Assembly (NCBI GenBank): GCA_013360305.1
Contig: JABWCK010000002.1
Location: 1 to 46,442 of the forward strand
Reading direction: 5' to 3'
DNA from: Microcaldota archaeon
GTDB lineage: Archaea > Micrarchaeota > Micrarchaeia > Norongarragalinales > Norongarragalinaceae
DNA length: 46,442 nt
The notes under the pieces were generated by a model. It ran no database searches, was not told the origin of the DNA, and was given only the letters and a program-made list of their open reading frames with translations. The position numbers were made by a program, and so were the translations under genes. This document shows positions 35,756-45,673 of the stretch, piece by piece. The first letter of the stretch is position 1. Each line of letters opens with the position of its first letter.

Positions 35756-37085
35756 GTTTTTGTTTATCGTACTAGCCTTGTTTTTGCTTGGTTGTACTTC
35801 TCCGAGCCCGACTGTTACTCCGACGAGTAACGCTACTATTGAACCAACTCCTACTGTTGCTTCGTGCGTAGAAGATGGATTGTTTTGTGGCTTGGGTGTA
35901 GCGTGTTGCACTGGTGAATGCAATCCTTCAAGCGGCAAGTGTGAAGCAGTTGCTTCGCCTACTCCTACGATAACGCCTACTCCTGTTGTGACTAGTTCTG
36001 GTATTACTTGCAGTGTTGATTTAGAACCTGACTTTATTGACAACCAGGGTGAAACCGTAGTAGTCGTTTCATTCAATTCAATGCCGTCTAGTCCGTTAAT
36101 AGTGAAATGCAGTGATGGTGATTCTGGGAAAACCGTTTCAATTTCATCGACTACGTTAAAAGGAATAACTAGTTGCAGTTATGCTCCGACTGCTACTACT
36201 ATTTACAAGGTTTCAGCAATTAGCGACGTGTCTTGTTCTAAAACTATTGCGGTAAACGTGGTTGGGTTGTTAATTTCAGACATTATTACTAACTCGAGTC
36301 AGGGGTCAATGACTATTTCTTGGAATACTAACCAACTAGCTGACTCGCGTATTCTTTACGGTTTGAATTCGACTAACTTGAATAATTCAATGAATTTAAC
36401 TCAAGGCGTTACTTACCACTTCGTTACTTTAACAGGCTTGCTTGCGAATACGAATTATTATTATAAGGTAATTTCCTGCACTTCTACAGTATGCGCTAGT
36501 ACTGACGTGATTACTCACTCTACTTCGCAAGATGGAACTCCTCCAGTAGTTACTTTAACTAGTCCTTCAGATTCTGCTTGGGTTGCTTCAAGCAATGTAT
36601 CTTTTTCATTTATTCCTATAGATTCCGCTTTAGCGAATTGCAGCTTGTTCGTCAACACTACTTGGGTTCCTAATGCGACGATTACTTCGTTGTCGAGTAA
36701 TTCAATAAATGCTATTTATTCTCCAATGGGTGCTGGAGTACTTGCTTGGAACGTGCAGTGTTTTGACCAGTCTGGAAATAAAGCGTTCGCGTCAAGCAAT
36801 AACACTGCAAAAATCGATTACATTGCTCCAACCGCGTCAACTGTAAGTGTAGCTAATTCTTCTGATTCATCAATATTCTTGACTTGGACTGCGTCAATTG
36901 ACTCATTGAGTGGAGTAAGTACTTACGCTGTTTACCGCAACGCTACGAATATAGCTAATACAACTAACTTGTTTTACGAAAATACTGGCTTGACTACTGC
37001 TACGGCTTACAATTTTGTCATTAAAACATTTGATGTTGCAGGAAATACTGTTTCAAGCAATTCTTTAGATGTTAGTACTAGCTAG
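35748..37085 (+). CDS. Lipoprotein with Cys-rich segment and fibronectin type III-like domains
   Basis: Lipobox LFLLGCT; ISWNTNQLADSRILYGL...HFVTLTGLLANTNYYYKVISC FN3-like. Confidence 0.75.
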   Translation: MRKFLFIVLALFLLGCTSPSPTVTPTSNATIEPTPTVASCVEDGLFCGLGVACCTGECNPSSGKCEAVASPTPTITPTPVVTSSGITCSVDLEPDFIDNQGETVVVVSFNSMPSSPLIVKCSDGDSGKTVSISSTTLKGITSCSYAPTATTIYKVSAISDVSCSKTIAVNVVGLLISDIITNSSQGSMTISWNTNQLADSRILYGLNSTNLNNSMNLTQGVTYHFVTLTGLLANTNYYYKVISCTSTVCASTDVITHSTSQDGTPPVVTLTSPSDSAWVASSNVSFSFIPIDSALANCSLFVNTTWVPNATITSLSSNSINAIYSPMGAGVLAWNVQCFDQSGNKAFASSNNTAKIDYIAPTASTVSVANSSDSSIFLTWTASIDSLSGVSTYAVYRNATNIANTTNLFYENTGLTTATAYNFVIKTFDVAGNTVSSNSLDVSTS

Positions 37086-38032
37086 AATTCTTGAAGCAAT
37101 CCTTTTATTTTCAACAAGCTTTCTTGAGGCGTTTCTATAGTATTCAACAAAAATACTGGCACGTCTTTGAATAATTGCTTGAAGAAGCTAGTCCTTTGCT
37201 TTAGCTTAGTCTTGTTTTTTATTAATTGGTGTGGATTGCAGAAATTGTTTTTTTCAAGAAAAACAATAGCTTGTTTTTGTGATAGTTTTTGAAAAACTTG
37301 TTCGCCTTTTTTCCTTTGAAGCAATACGACTGCCTTCAATACTGACGATTCCTTTATGCGTTCTCCGCCTAGTACGCGTTTAATGTCTATTACTCCTCTT
37401 TGCTTGGAGTCTTTTATTGCGCCGTCTACTGCTTTCTTGAATTTCTTCCAATTCTTTGCCAAATCAACTCTAACGTAAGAGTTTTTTTCTGAAGCGTAAG
37501 CGACTACTTCGTTTTTATTCATTTTAACGAAAAACCAGTCGTCCGCTAAGTAATTGTTTTCTTTATCTAGCAACAAACCATAAGTAAGCGTCGTCTTGCC
37601 AGTGCCGCTTGGACCAATTAACGCTATGCCCCTGCCTTCAAAGTCAATGAAGGACCCGTGAATCGAGTATCTTTTATGCTCTGAAGTAAAGTCTTCAAAA
37701 AAATCAGCTACTAAACCAAGAGCCACGCTCTTTACTAATCCGTAGTAATCGCAATTAAAAATCAAAACAGTCTTGGATGTTGGCTCGTAAAGCACTTTAT
37801 TTTTCGCGTGTCCTTTCTTGACGCTGAATATTCTGCAATGTGGGCGAATGTCTTCAAGCATTGGCTTGAAGTTTTCCTCCCACAACTCCTTAAATTCTTT
37901 GTCGTCCGTGAAGAACTTGACGCAAGTGCCGTGAATGTTTGCTTTCAATTCAGACAAGTTATTCTCAACTAACCCGAACATTAATTTGTCTTTAGTCTTG
38001 CGCGAAATCAATTCTACTTTGTAGTCAACCAC
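37082..38032 (-). CDS. HPr kinase/PEPCK-like P-loop protein
   Basis: GIALIGPSGTGKTTLTYGLLL; NNYLADDWFFV. Confidence 0.6.
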   Translation of the reverse strand: MVDYKVELISRKTKDKLMFGLVENNLSELKANIHGTCVKFFTDDKEFKELWEENFKPMLEDIRPHCRIFSVKKGHAKNKVLYEPTSKTVLIFNCDYYGLVKSVALGLVADFFEDFTSEHKRYSIHGSFIDFEGRGIALIGPSGTGKTTLTYGLLLDKENNYLADDWFFVKMNKNEVVAYASEKNSYVRVDLAKNWKKFKKAVDGAIKDSKQRGVIDIKRVLGGERIKESSVLKAVVLLQRKKGEQVFQKLSQKQAIVFLEKNNFCNPHQLIKNKTKLKQRTSFFKQLFKDVPVFLLNTIETPQESLLKIKGLLQEF

Positions 38033-38061
38033 GATATTGATTAGAAGAGAATTAGTTAAAA

Positions 38062-38511
38062 TTACCAGTAGGTTTTCTCGATTGCTTTACTTAACAAGAT
38101 GCGAAGAATCACTGCTTCGTCCTCGCTTAAACTAGTTTGAATAGTCTGCAGCGAAGAATCTTGTTTTTGCCTGGATATTTTGAAAAAATAACCATAATCC
38201 CCTTTACTAATACTAACCGTAGTGTTCTTCACGTCAGTTTCAGTAACATGCTTGCTCTTGGAAATATCATGAAACAAGTCCGCATTCTTCAACCGGTTCT
38301 CAATAACCGCGATTATTTTAGCGCAATCATTCATTGACAGTTTGAAAACAATCTTGTTAGCCCAATCAAAGGATTGTTCTCCGTTTTGAGAAGACGCTTC
38401 AATAAAAACCGCGCCTATTTTCTCGTTAAAATCAAATTGTACTGCAGCCCCGTTTCCTGTCTTGCGAGGCTTGTAAACCGCGAATCTTTTTTTCTCTTCA
38501 GTCATGTACAT
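38062..38511 (-). CDS. Hypothetical protein, possibly Whirly/PC4-like ssDNA-binding
   Basis: RFAVYKPRKTGNGAAVQFDF...GAVFIEASSQNGEQSFDWANKIVFKLSMNDCAKIIAVIE; fold assignment tentative. Confidence 0.45.
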   Translation of the reverse strand: MYMTEEKKRFAVYKPRKTGNGAAVQFDFNEKIGAVFIEASSQNGEQSFDWANKIVFKLSMNDCAKIIAVIENRLKNADLFHDISKSKHVTETDVKNTTVSISKGDYGYFFKISRQKQDSSLQTIQTSLSEDEAVILRILLSKAIEKTYW

Positions 38512-38545
38512 AACTAGAAAATTAGTTTTTTACTTAAAAACAATT

Positions 38546-39868
38546 CTAGACGTGTGTTCCGGTGATTTTTTTTATTATTTTCTTTGTTTCTTCGAGTGTT
38601 TTTTCTAGTATTAAGTTCTTTAATTCTTCAGGGTAACGCATTGCTGCAGCTTGCTCGTGTCCTCCGCCAGTGGCTTGAGGGTATTCGCTAGTAACTATTT
38701 TGATTACGTCCGTTGCCTTGAAGCCTTTCTTCCATAGCGCAGTCGACACTCGAAATTGAATAGTATCGCTTGAGTAGCTAACCGTAGCAACCAACTCGTT
38801 AGTTTTCTCTCGAGAATTATGTATAGTGTTCAAAACAATTCCTTTCGGAGGATACGCTCGCTTCTTTATCTTGCTTAAGTTAACAGTCAAAAACAAAACG
38901 CTCTCGATTTTTTCTTCTTTTACTTCTGTTTGAGCGACGCTTTTCTCTAGCTTTCTCTTGGATTGGTCGTACAAAGAATTTATTTTCTGTGGAGACTCTA
39001 AAATTTCTTCATATCCTTTCAAAGAATATTCTTCTCGAGATAAATAATCCAAGACTACTGCTTCCTTGAATTCTTTTTCCTTGCGGAAAGAACTTTTATC
39101 GCTTTGCAAAGAAAACCAGACGCGTTCCTTGTTAGCTTTTCCCGCAAGAGCAAGCGCAAAGTGGTAAGCAAGCAATCCTGTAGTATGCGATGACGTCCCG
39201 CCAGTATTCATTGGCGAAATAAAGCGCGTGTGTTGAACAGTTTCCTCACTGTGAGGGTGGTGGTCTAGTATCAATACGTTGAATTTTTTTGATGCTTCGT
39301 TTACTGCAGTACTGCTTTCCTTATTCGCACCCAAATCCAACAAAAACAAGACTGGTTTTTCCTCAAGAAACTTGTCAGAATCCCAAATCAAGTCATTCGC
39401 GTCATAAACCGCTGAATTCAATTGGTCATCCTTCAACTCGATAGGTATTCCTTGTTTGTTAGCGTAATTTAATAACGCATTTTTAACGTATAATCCTGAA
39501 ATAATTCCGTCACAGTCATCATTAAATCGAATTATTACTGGCCTCAGTAGTAGTAATTGTTTTGCAACAAACTCAGCTGCTTCGCGAATTATTGGCTTTA
39601 ACTCGTTCAAGCAATCGTCTTCAACCAAGTTATCGTAATCAAAACTCTTTGCTTTAGCTAGCAATTCTTCTTTTAAGTCGTTTTTTTGTTCAATTATTTT
39701 TTCAGCAAAAAATTCTTTTCCCTTAAAGAACCCTTCTGCTTTAAAACAAGCAAACTCGTTTAAATCCGTCCTGGTTTTTTCTTGAATTACTTTAACAAAG
39801 CCCTTTTCACAATAACAATAATAATCTGGATTATTCGACAAAGTTTTTTTTAACACTAAAAAATTCAT
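38546..39868 (-). CDS. DHH-family phosphoesterase (RecJ-like)
   Basis: VIIRFNDDCDGIISG; FLLDLG; VLILDHHPHSEE; GGGHEQAAAMRYP. Confidence 0.85.
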   Translation of the reverse strand: MNFLVLKKTLSNNPDYYCYCEKGFVKVIQEKTRTDLNEFACFKAEGFFKGKEFFAEKIIEQKNDLKEELLAKAKSFDYDNLVEDDCLNELKPIIREAAEFVAKQLLLLRPVIIRFNDDCDGIISGLYVKNALLNYANKQGIPIELKDDQLNSAVYDANDLIWDSDKFLEEKPVLFLLDLGANKESSTAVNEASKKFNVLILDHHPHSEETVQHTRFISPMNTGGTSSHTTGLLAYHFALALAGKANKERVWFSLQSDKSSFRKEKEFKEAVVLDYLSREEYSLKGYEEILESPQKINSLYDQSKRKLEKSVAQTEVKEEKIESVLFLTVNLSKIKKRAYPPKGIVLNTIHNSREKTNELVATVSYSSDTIQFRVSTALWKKGFKATDVIKIVTSEYPQATGGGHEQAAAMRYPEELKNLILEKTLEETKKIIKKITGTHV

Positions 39869-40048
39869 TTCTAAAATACTTGCACGAGTAAAATAATAAA
39901 TACTGTTAGAGAGTTTTTACTCTTTTTCGGGTAATCGGCGTTTTGTTTATAAGTAGTTGTTGTATTAATGTTTAAACCCACAGAAAAAAATTTGATAGTT
40001 CAAATTGAAGACTAGCTTTTTTATTTGCTAGAATCAAAATCTCGCTTA

Positions 40049-40309
40049 ATGGCGGGAGGAATAGTTTTTTTCATGTCTAGCGAAGCGTGGGTTTTTAGGA
40101 GGGAGAAGGAAATGGTTAGAGTAGTTTTGAAGAAGTTCGCAGACGACGAAGACGGCGATAAAGTAGAGGAAGGTCTTAATGCAGTAGTCAAGGAGCTAGA
40201 AAAGAATTGTTGCAAGGTAATCGATATTGACGTCAAGTCTATTAGGGCGGAAAACTTGTTCTTGATAAAATACGAACCTGTTTTGGGATATATCACTCAC
40301 AACCCTTGA
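40049..40309 (+). CDS. Hypothetical protein (start uncertain)
   Basis: ORF within 40025-40309, just upstream of trm1. Confidence 0.45.
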   Translation: MAGGIVFFMSSEAWVFRREKEMVRVVLKKFADDEDGDKVEEGLNAVVKELEKNCCKVIDIDVKSIRAENLFLIKYEPVLGYITHNP

Positions 40310-40340
40310 GTTTTTCTTCCCTTTCTTCCTTTTTTTTATT

Positions 40341-41405
40341 ATGTTAGTTACTGAAGAGTCAATCAAGCTGGATTTGCCTAAAAAAACTGTGGACGACCCG
40401 CATCACGCTTTCGTTTTCTACAATCCCGTAATGCAGTTTTCGAGAAGCATTTCTTCACTAGCCTTAAGTGTGTCTAAAGCGAGTAGGGTATTGGATGGTT
40501 TAAGCGCGTCAGGCGCTAGGGGTTTACGCTATTACAAAGAAAACGACTTAGATAAGGTAGTCTTTGTTGATGCTAATCCTGATGCTGTCAAAACCTGCAA
40601 GAAAAACTTGAAACTCAACAAAGTCAAGGCGAAAGTACTAGGACAAGATTTGAACCAGTTTTTTTTGACTACTGAAGAAAAATTTGATTTCATTGAAATT
40701 GACCCGTTTGGTACTCCTGCTCCTTTTTTGAAGAATGCTTTCGCTTGCGGTGATAAGAAATTCTTTTTATCTGTTACTGCGACTGATTTAGCAAATTTAT
40801 GCGCTAGAAAGGAAGCTTGCTTTAAGTACTACCAGTCGTTGCCTTTGAATATCGACTGCACTCACGAGATTGCTTTGAGAATATTCATTAAAAAAATCGC
40901 CCAAGAAGCAATTCAAAATGAGTATTCTTGCAAGCCGTTGTTTTCTTTCTATAAAGGCCATTACGTCAAGGCGGTTTTATATTGCGAGAAATACGTTTCA
41001 GCTAAAGCGTTAGAAAACATTGGTTACTTGAATTACGATCCTGAGACAATAGAGCGATCTTTTTCGTCTAACCCTGGTGAAAAATTCGGCGGCCCGTTAT
41101 GGATCGGCAAACTGCAAGACTCGGAGTTCTTGAAGAAAATGATTTCCTTAAACAAGAAAAGAAACTATGCTGACAAGGAAAAAATCAATTCGTTCTTGGA
41201 CTTGTTATTGGCTGAAAACGATTTTGATTCACCATTCATTGATTTATCTCAACTAGCCGACCATTATAACAAGTCTATGGATTTCAAAATGAACGAGTTA
41301 GTTTCCAAGTTGAACAAGAAGGGGAAAAAAACTACTCGCGTTCATTACAATCCTTACGGCATAAAAACGACTGCTTCTTTTAAGGAGTTGCGCTCTTCTT
41401 TCTAG
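40341..41405 (+). CDS. trm1: tRNA (guanine26-N2)-dimethyltransferase Trm1
   Basis: VFYNPVMQFSRSIS; RVLDGLSASGARGLRY; FIEIDPFGTPAPFL. Confidence 0.95.
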   Translation: MLVTEESIKLDLPKKTVDDPHHAFVFYNPVMQFSRSISSLALSVSKASRVLDGLSASGARGLRYYKENDLDKVVFVDANPDAVKTCKKNLKLNKVKAKVLGQDLNQFFLTTEEKFDFIEIDPFGTPAPFLKNAFACGDKKFFLSVTATDLANLCARKEACFKYYQSLPLNIDCTHEIALRIFIKKIAQEAIQNEYSCKPLFSFYKGHYVKAVLYCEKYVSAKALENIGYLNYDPETIERSFSSNPGEKFGGPLWIGKLQDSEFLKKMISLNKKRNYADKEKINSFLDLLLAENDFDSPFIDLSQLADHYNKSMDFKMNELVSKLNKKGKKTTRVHYNPYGIKTTASFKELRSSF

Positions 41406-41851
41406 TCTTGTAATTCAAATAACGAGACGTAGCCTGTACCGTTGTTTAAGTGGTGCATTACTTCTTTGACTTCTTCGGGTTTGAGTCTTTTTCCTGCATT
41501 CGCTCTTACTTTTGAAGAAGCTGCTCGTATTTCTTCTATGAATTTAGCATTTTTGACTCGTCTAGCTTGTTCGTATGCTTTGTCAAAATGTTCTTTGGAT
41601 TCTAGTGCGTTAGCGTAATTAGCTATTGCTTTTCTAGCGATTTCTTTTTTTGGAAACTTTCGTACAAGCATTTCTCCAATTACTGCGCCGTAAACCTGGG
41701 TTGTTTGATGGATGGTCAAGTTGTGTGTGTTAATTTTAGCTAGGGTTAAGGCTAAGGGTTTTGGTGTTAAGCTAATTTTTCTTAACTTCTTCATTGCTTT
41801 AATAGTTGCTTCGACGTCGTTGTTTGTTATTGCTTTCACTAAGTCGCGCAT
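41402..41851 (-). CDS. Conserved hypothetical protein
   Basis: ORF 149 aa, downstream of tfb. Confidence 0.55.
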   Translation of the reverse strand: MRDLVKAITNNDVEATIKAMKKLRKISLTPKPLALTLAKINTHNLTIHQTTQVYGAVIGEMLVRKFPKKEIARKAIANYANALESKEHFDKAYEQARRVKNAKFIEEIRAASSKVRANAGKRLKPEEVKEVMHHLNNGTGYVSLFELQD

Positions 41852-41877
41852 ATTATAAAATAAAGAAAAAGAGGGAA

Positions 41878-42777
41878 TTAAATGCTTACTTTTAACGCTA
41901 GAGATTTCTTTAGCTCGCGGTACCTGTTGCGGATAGTGACTTCAGTTACTCCCGCAACGTCAGCGACTTCTTTTTGCGTTCTTCGTTCGCCTACTAATAC
42001 CGATGCAATATACACGGCAGCAGCCGCGACTCCCATTGGGCCTCTTCCGGATACTAGTCCCTTCTTGATTGCTTGGTCTAGTATTTCTTGAGCTTTCTTT
42101 TGAGTTTCTCCAGACAACTTCAAGGCAGTAACGAACCTAGTAATATAGAATTGAGGGTTCGTTAAAGGAATCTTTAAAGTTAGTTCTTGTGAAATCAATC
42201 TGAAAGTTCGGCCGATTTCTTTCTTTGGAATTTCTGCAATAGCTGAAATTTCGTCTAGAGTGCGTGGTACTCCGTATTGCCTGCATACTGCGTAAATAAC
42301 TGCGCTTACGACTGACTCGATTTGTCTTCCTCGAATCAATCCTTTTTCGACGCATTTTCTGTACAATAAAGCAGCTGACTCGCGGATTACTTCTTGCAAT
42401 CCCAAGTGTGAAGCAACTCGGTTTAATTCAGTTAATGCAATAGCTAGGTTTCTTTCAATGCTGTTTGAAATAGAAGCACGCTTGTGCCACTTGCGCATTC
42501 TGTATAATTGGGCTTGTTGGCTTGGAGCGATTTTTCCACCGCGAACGTCTCGATTGTATTGGTCAATTTCAGTAACTAGTCCTTTATTTGGAGACATGTA
42601 CTTCAAAGGAGCTCCAGTTCTAGCGCGTGAAGCTCGTTGTTCTGCATCGAAAGCTCTCCATTCTGGACCTTCTTGCACAACGTTGTCTTCTAACACTAAA
42701 CCGCAGTCTTTGCAGACTACTTCGCCGCGCTCGGCGTCGCGAGATACTTTGGTACTACCACAATCAGGACACTTCAT
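41878..42777 (-). CDS. tfb: Transcription initiation factor IIB (TFB)
   Basis: CPDCGSTKVSRDAERGEVVCKDCGLVLEDNVV zinc ribbon; two cyclin repeats. Confidence 0.97.
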   Translation of the reverse strand: MKCPDCGSTKVSRDAERGEVVCKDCGLVLEDNVVQEGPEWRAFDAEQRASRARTGAPLKYMSPNKGLVTEIDQYNRDVRGGKIAPSQQAQLYRMRKWHKRASISNSIERNLAIALTELNRVASHLGLQEVIRESAALLYRKCVEKGLIRGRQIESVVSAVIYAVCRQYGVPRTLDEISAIAEIPKKEIGRTFRLISQELTLKIPLTNPQFYITRFVTALKLSGETQKKAQEILDQAIKKGLVSGRGPMGVAAAAVYIASVLVGERRTQKEVADVAGVTEVTIRNRYRELKKSLALKVSI

Positions 42778-43001
42778 TTCAAACCGCCTTTTTTATTTTT
42801 ATAATCGGACAAGAACCCGTTCAAGTTTTCTTTAACTGGTTTGGCTAAGTAAAACGGTTTTTCTACAGAGCCAATAGTGTCAAAAATCCTTGCAACCAAA
42901 ACACTGTTCTGAAACAAGTCTTTTCTTTCCAAGCCTTTAGCTTCGTCAGACTCTAAAACCAAGTTACCGGTTTTGCTCTCGAACAATATTTTGAATTCCA
43001 A
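42774..43001 (-). CDS. gar1: H/ACA RNP protein Gar1
   Basis: VLVARIFDTIGSVEKPFYLAKP; immediately upstream of tfb with 4-nt overlap. Confidence 0.85.
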   Translation of the reverse strand: MEFKILFESKTGNLVLESDEAKGLERKDLFQNSVLVARIFDTIGSVEKPFYLAKPVKENLNGFLSDYKNKKGGLK

Positions 43002-43070
43002 ATCTATTTTTTACACCAAAAAAAACAAGAACTAGTATAAACGCAGACAAAGACTTTATAAGCCTTTCTC

Positions 43071-43463
43071 TTACTTTTGGAGTGTTGCGTTTACGATGCC
43101 ACTTTGACCTGGCCTTGACGTTACTCGAGCTTTACCTAGCTCGGTTTCAATCAAGCAGCCGCGAGTAAGCAAGTTTTCCCTAGCAAAGTGCCTGTTGTCT
43201 GGACTTTCGACTACGGTTAAAATCTTTGCTTTCTTGACGGTTTTTCCATCTGAAACATTAGCGAATACTACTGTCCTAGCGTGTACTTTTACGCTTCCTC
43301 CAGTGACTTTGCTTTTCTTCAATGATTTTTCTTGACCTTCTTTAGCGACCTTGCTTCTAGAAAAGAATCCACCATAATGAGCTAGTACTTTGTCTCTAGT
43401 TCTCTTCTTTTTTCCGCCCGAACCAGATTGCTTGCTTTTTGTAGACTTGTGATATTGAACCAT
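43071..43463 (-). CDS. rps8e: 30S ribosomal protein S8e
   Basis: VQYHKSTKSKQSGSGGKKKRTRDKVLAHYGG; RPGQSGIVNATLQ. Confidence 0.95.
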   Translation of the reverse strand: MVQYHKSTKSKQSGSGGKKKRTRDKVLAHYGGFFSRSKVAKEGQEKSLKKSKVTGGSVKVHARTVVFANVSDGKTVKKAKILTVVESPDNRHFARENLLTRGCLIETELGKARVTSRPGQSGIVNATLQK

Positions 43464-43651
43464 TTATTAAACACCTAAAAAATTTTTTATGCTTTGAAAA
43501 TCAGCATTACAAACTTGCATTCCTCGGTTTAAAAACTTTTCTTGAAGGTGGCGTGTTTGAACTCTTAACTCGTTTTTATCGCGCCATTAACTTTAAAAAG
43601 CATTTTAGGGTAATGATTTAAAAAACCCACGTTTATTGCAGGAGTGATTGA

Positions 43652-44350
43652 ATGGTATTGGAATCAGTTTACAATGAAGTTATAGTTCAACTAGGCTTTG
43701 CGTCGAGAAACTTTTTGTTTGACTTAGGCGGCTTGTTGATGGTTTTAATCGCGTTCGGAATTGGTTGGTTAGTAGCCGGCTGGCTTGTTGACATAATCAA
43801 GCACTTCATGGAGCACGTCAAGTTTGAACAAGGATTGAAAAAGCGCGGAATTCATGACGCTTTGCTTGGTTTCACGTTCACTGACTTCGTTACTAAAGTC
43901 GTGAAATTCACTACGGTAGTAGTATTCTTGAACATTGGCGCTCGCGGAGCAATGCGCTTGGCTGGCCCAGAGTTTTTCTTATACCCCTTCTTGAGGTGGT
44001 TGTTTGAATATACTTTCAATAACTTATTGCAAGGATTATTGATTTTAGTGCTAGCTTTAATCGCTGGAGACTATATTACTGACAGAATCAAACAGTCGAG
44101 CATTCCTTTGAGGAAATTCGTTGCTTGGATAATTGAAGCATTCATTGCTTACTCGGGTATAGTCATTGCATTGCCTTTAATTATTCCACGCGCCAACGTA
44201 TCAATCTTGGAAAACACCTTTACTATTTTGTTAGGTGGAATTGCTTTAGCAATCGGCTTGGGATTCGCAATCGCAATCGGACTAGGCTTGAAAGACTCTG
44301 TTGCTAGAGTCGCTAAAAAGAAAGAACGAGAAATAGACAAGCTATTCTAG
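43652..44350 (+). CDS. Polytopic membrane protein, mechanosensitive-channel-related TM helices
   Basis: IGWLVAGWLVDIIKHFMEHVKFEQGLKKRGIHDALLGFTFTDFVTKVVKFTTVVVFLN; GLGFAIAIGLGLKDSVARV. Confidence 0.7.
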   Translation: MVLESVYNEVIVQLGFASRNFLFDLGGLLMVLIAFGIGWLVAGWLVDIIKHFMEHVKFEQGLKKRGIHDALLGFTFTDFVTKVVKFTTVVVFLNIGARGAMRLAGPEFFLYPFLRWLFEYTFNNLLQGLLILVLALIAGDYITDRIKQSSIPLRKFVAWIIEAFIAYSGIVIALPLIIPRANVSILENTFTILLGGIALAIGLGFAIAIGLGLKDSVARVAKKKEREIDKLF

Positions 44351-44399
44351 TTTCTTTTCCCCTTCTCCTTTTTTATTTTTCTATTACTAATTAATCATT

Positions 44400-44879
44400 A
44401 TGTCTAGTAAGGGAAAAACGGTTTTCGTTTCTACTCATTCGTTAAAGCCACCTTTTGCTGGAGAAGCCACTCGTCGTTTTTTAGAAAAAAAAGGATTCAT
44501 AATTCATTCTAGCGGAAAAAAAGTAATTCCATTCTCCGACAAACACCCTTTCGTGGAGTGGGAACATTATTTTGCAGTAAGCTTGCCTAAAGAACATGAA
44601 TCTGAACTAAAAGCTTTTTTGAAATCCTACGAGCTTCCTAAATCAACTGCTTTGGACTTGTTTGAGCACTTGGAAAGACACCTTGGGGTTACTAAGAACG
44701 ACTTATCTGAAGAACACTTGCGAGAATTATCTAAATTGTTGTTCCAACACTCTATTGCTCGCCATTTTATGGATCGCGATCCTCAAGATTTATTTAGATT
44801 AACGATTAAAGAGCAAGCAAGACAAGCAGATCCAAAACCAATGCCGCAAAAGCCACGTGGTCCTAAAAACATTGCTTAA
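44400..44879 (+). CDS. Hypothetical protein
   Basis: ORF 159 aa; convergent with rnhB, stop codons overlap. Confidence 0.5.
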   Translation: MSSKGKTVFVSTHSLKPPFAGEATRRFLEKKGFIIHSSGKKVIPFSDKHPFVEWEHYFAVSLPKEHESELKAFLKSYELPKSTALDLFEHLERHLGVTKNDLSEEHLRELSKLLFQHSIARHFMDRDPQDLFRLTIKEQARQADPKPMPQKPRGPKNIA

Positions 44880-45529
44880 AAGTATTTCTTCAAGTCAACT
44901 TGAGTAGTTTGCAAATTCTTGATCGTAGCCCACTTTGTTCGAATGAATTCTTCTAGCTTAGAGTTTTTGCCGTAATTATTCTTCAAGAAAGCAATCGTTT
45001 TTTCATCAGACGAATAACCCGAACCAAAGTCTCCAATTATTTTCTTTATTCGCACGACTTCCATTTCGCGAGTTTCTTTCGCAATAATCGAAGCAGCTCC
45101 AGCACACAAGTACTTAGAATCAGCCTTGTTTTCCGAAACAATTTTAGCGCTTATTTTCTCGTACTTCTTAATGCGTTTAGTGAATTTTTCAGGAATAGAA
45201 TCAGGCGAGTCAACGAAAACCGTTGTTTTTTCCCCATCTAATTCCTTCAAACACTCGGCAATCTTCATTGCCTCAATATCATTCAAAGAAACCCTCTTAC
45301 CCATTAACTCGTTCAATTCCGTAGCGGAAATAATCTTCAAACAATGCTCGTAACTAACCAACTTGTCGTAAACCTTTTTCCTAGCAACAGGCAACAACAA
45401 CTTAGAATCCTTCACTCCTAATTCTTTCAAAGTAGGCTCTAGCTTTTCATCAATCTTAAAGGCCGCGACGACTAACGGCCCAATAACACAACCACGACCC
45501 GCTTCATCTACTCCAATAATCATTTTCAT
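44876..45529 (-). CDS. rnhB: Ribonuclease HII (start trimmed to internal Met)
   Basis: IIGVDEAGRGCVIGPLVVAAF; GVKDSKLL; ADSKYLCAGAASIIAKETRE. Confidence 0.93.
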   Translation of the reverse strand: MKMIIGVDEAGRGCVIGPLVVAAFKIDEKLEPTLKELGVKDSKLLLPVARKKVYDKLVSYEHCLKIISATELNELMGKRVSLNDIEAMKIAECLKELDGEKTTVFVDSPDSIPEKFTKRIKKYEKISAKIVSENKADSKYLCAGAASIIAKETREMEVVRIKKIIGDFGSGYSSDEKTIAFLKNNYGKNSKLEEFIRTKWATIKNLQTTQVDLKKYF

Positions 45530-45673
45530 TAATTTTAATGTCTCCACATGGTTTTTAATTAGAGTTTCAACAGAATATTCTTTCTTCAAAACTAATTCCA
45601 AACGTTTTGATCAAACTTTTATCAAAAAGTTTGTTGGGGTTGTGGTATAACCTGGCAGCATGTTAGGCTCCAG

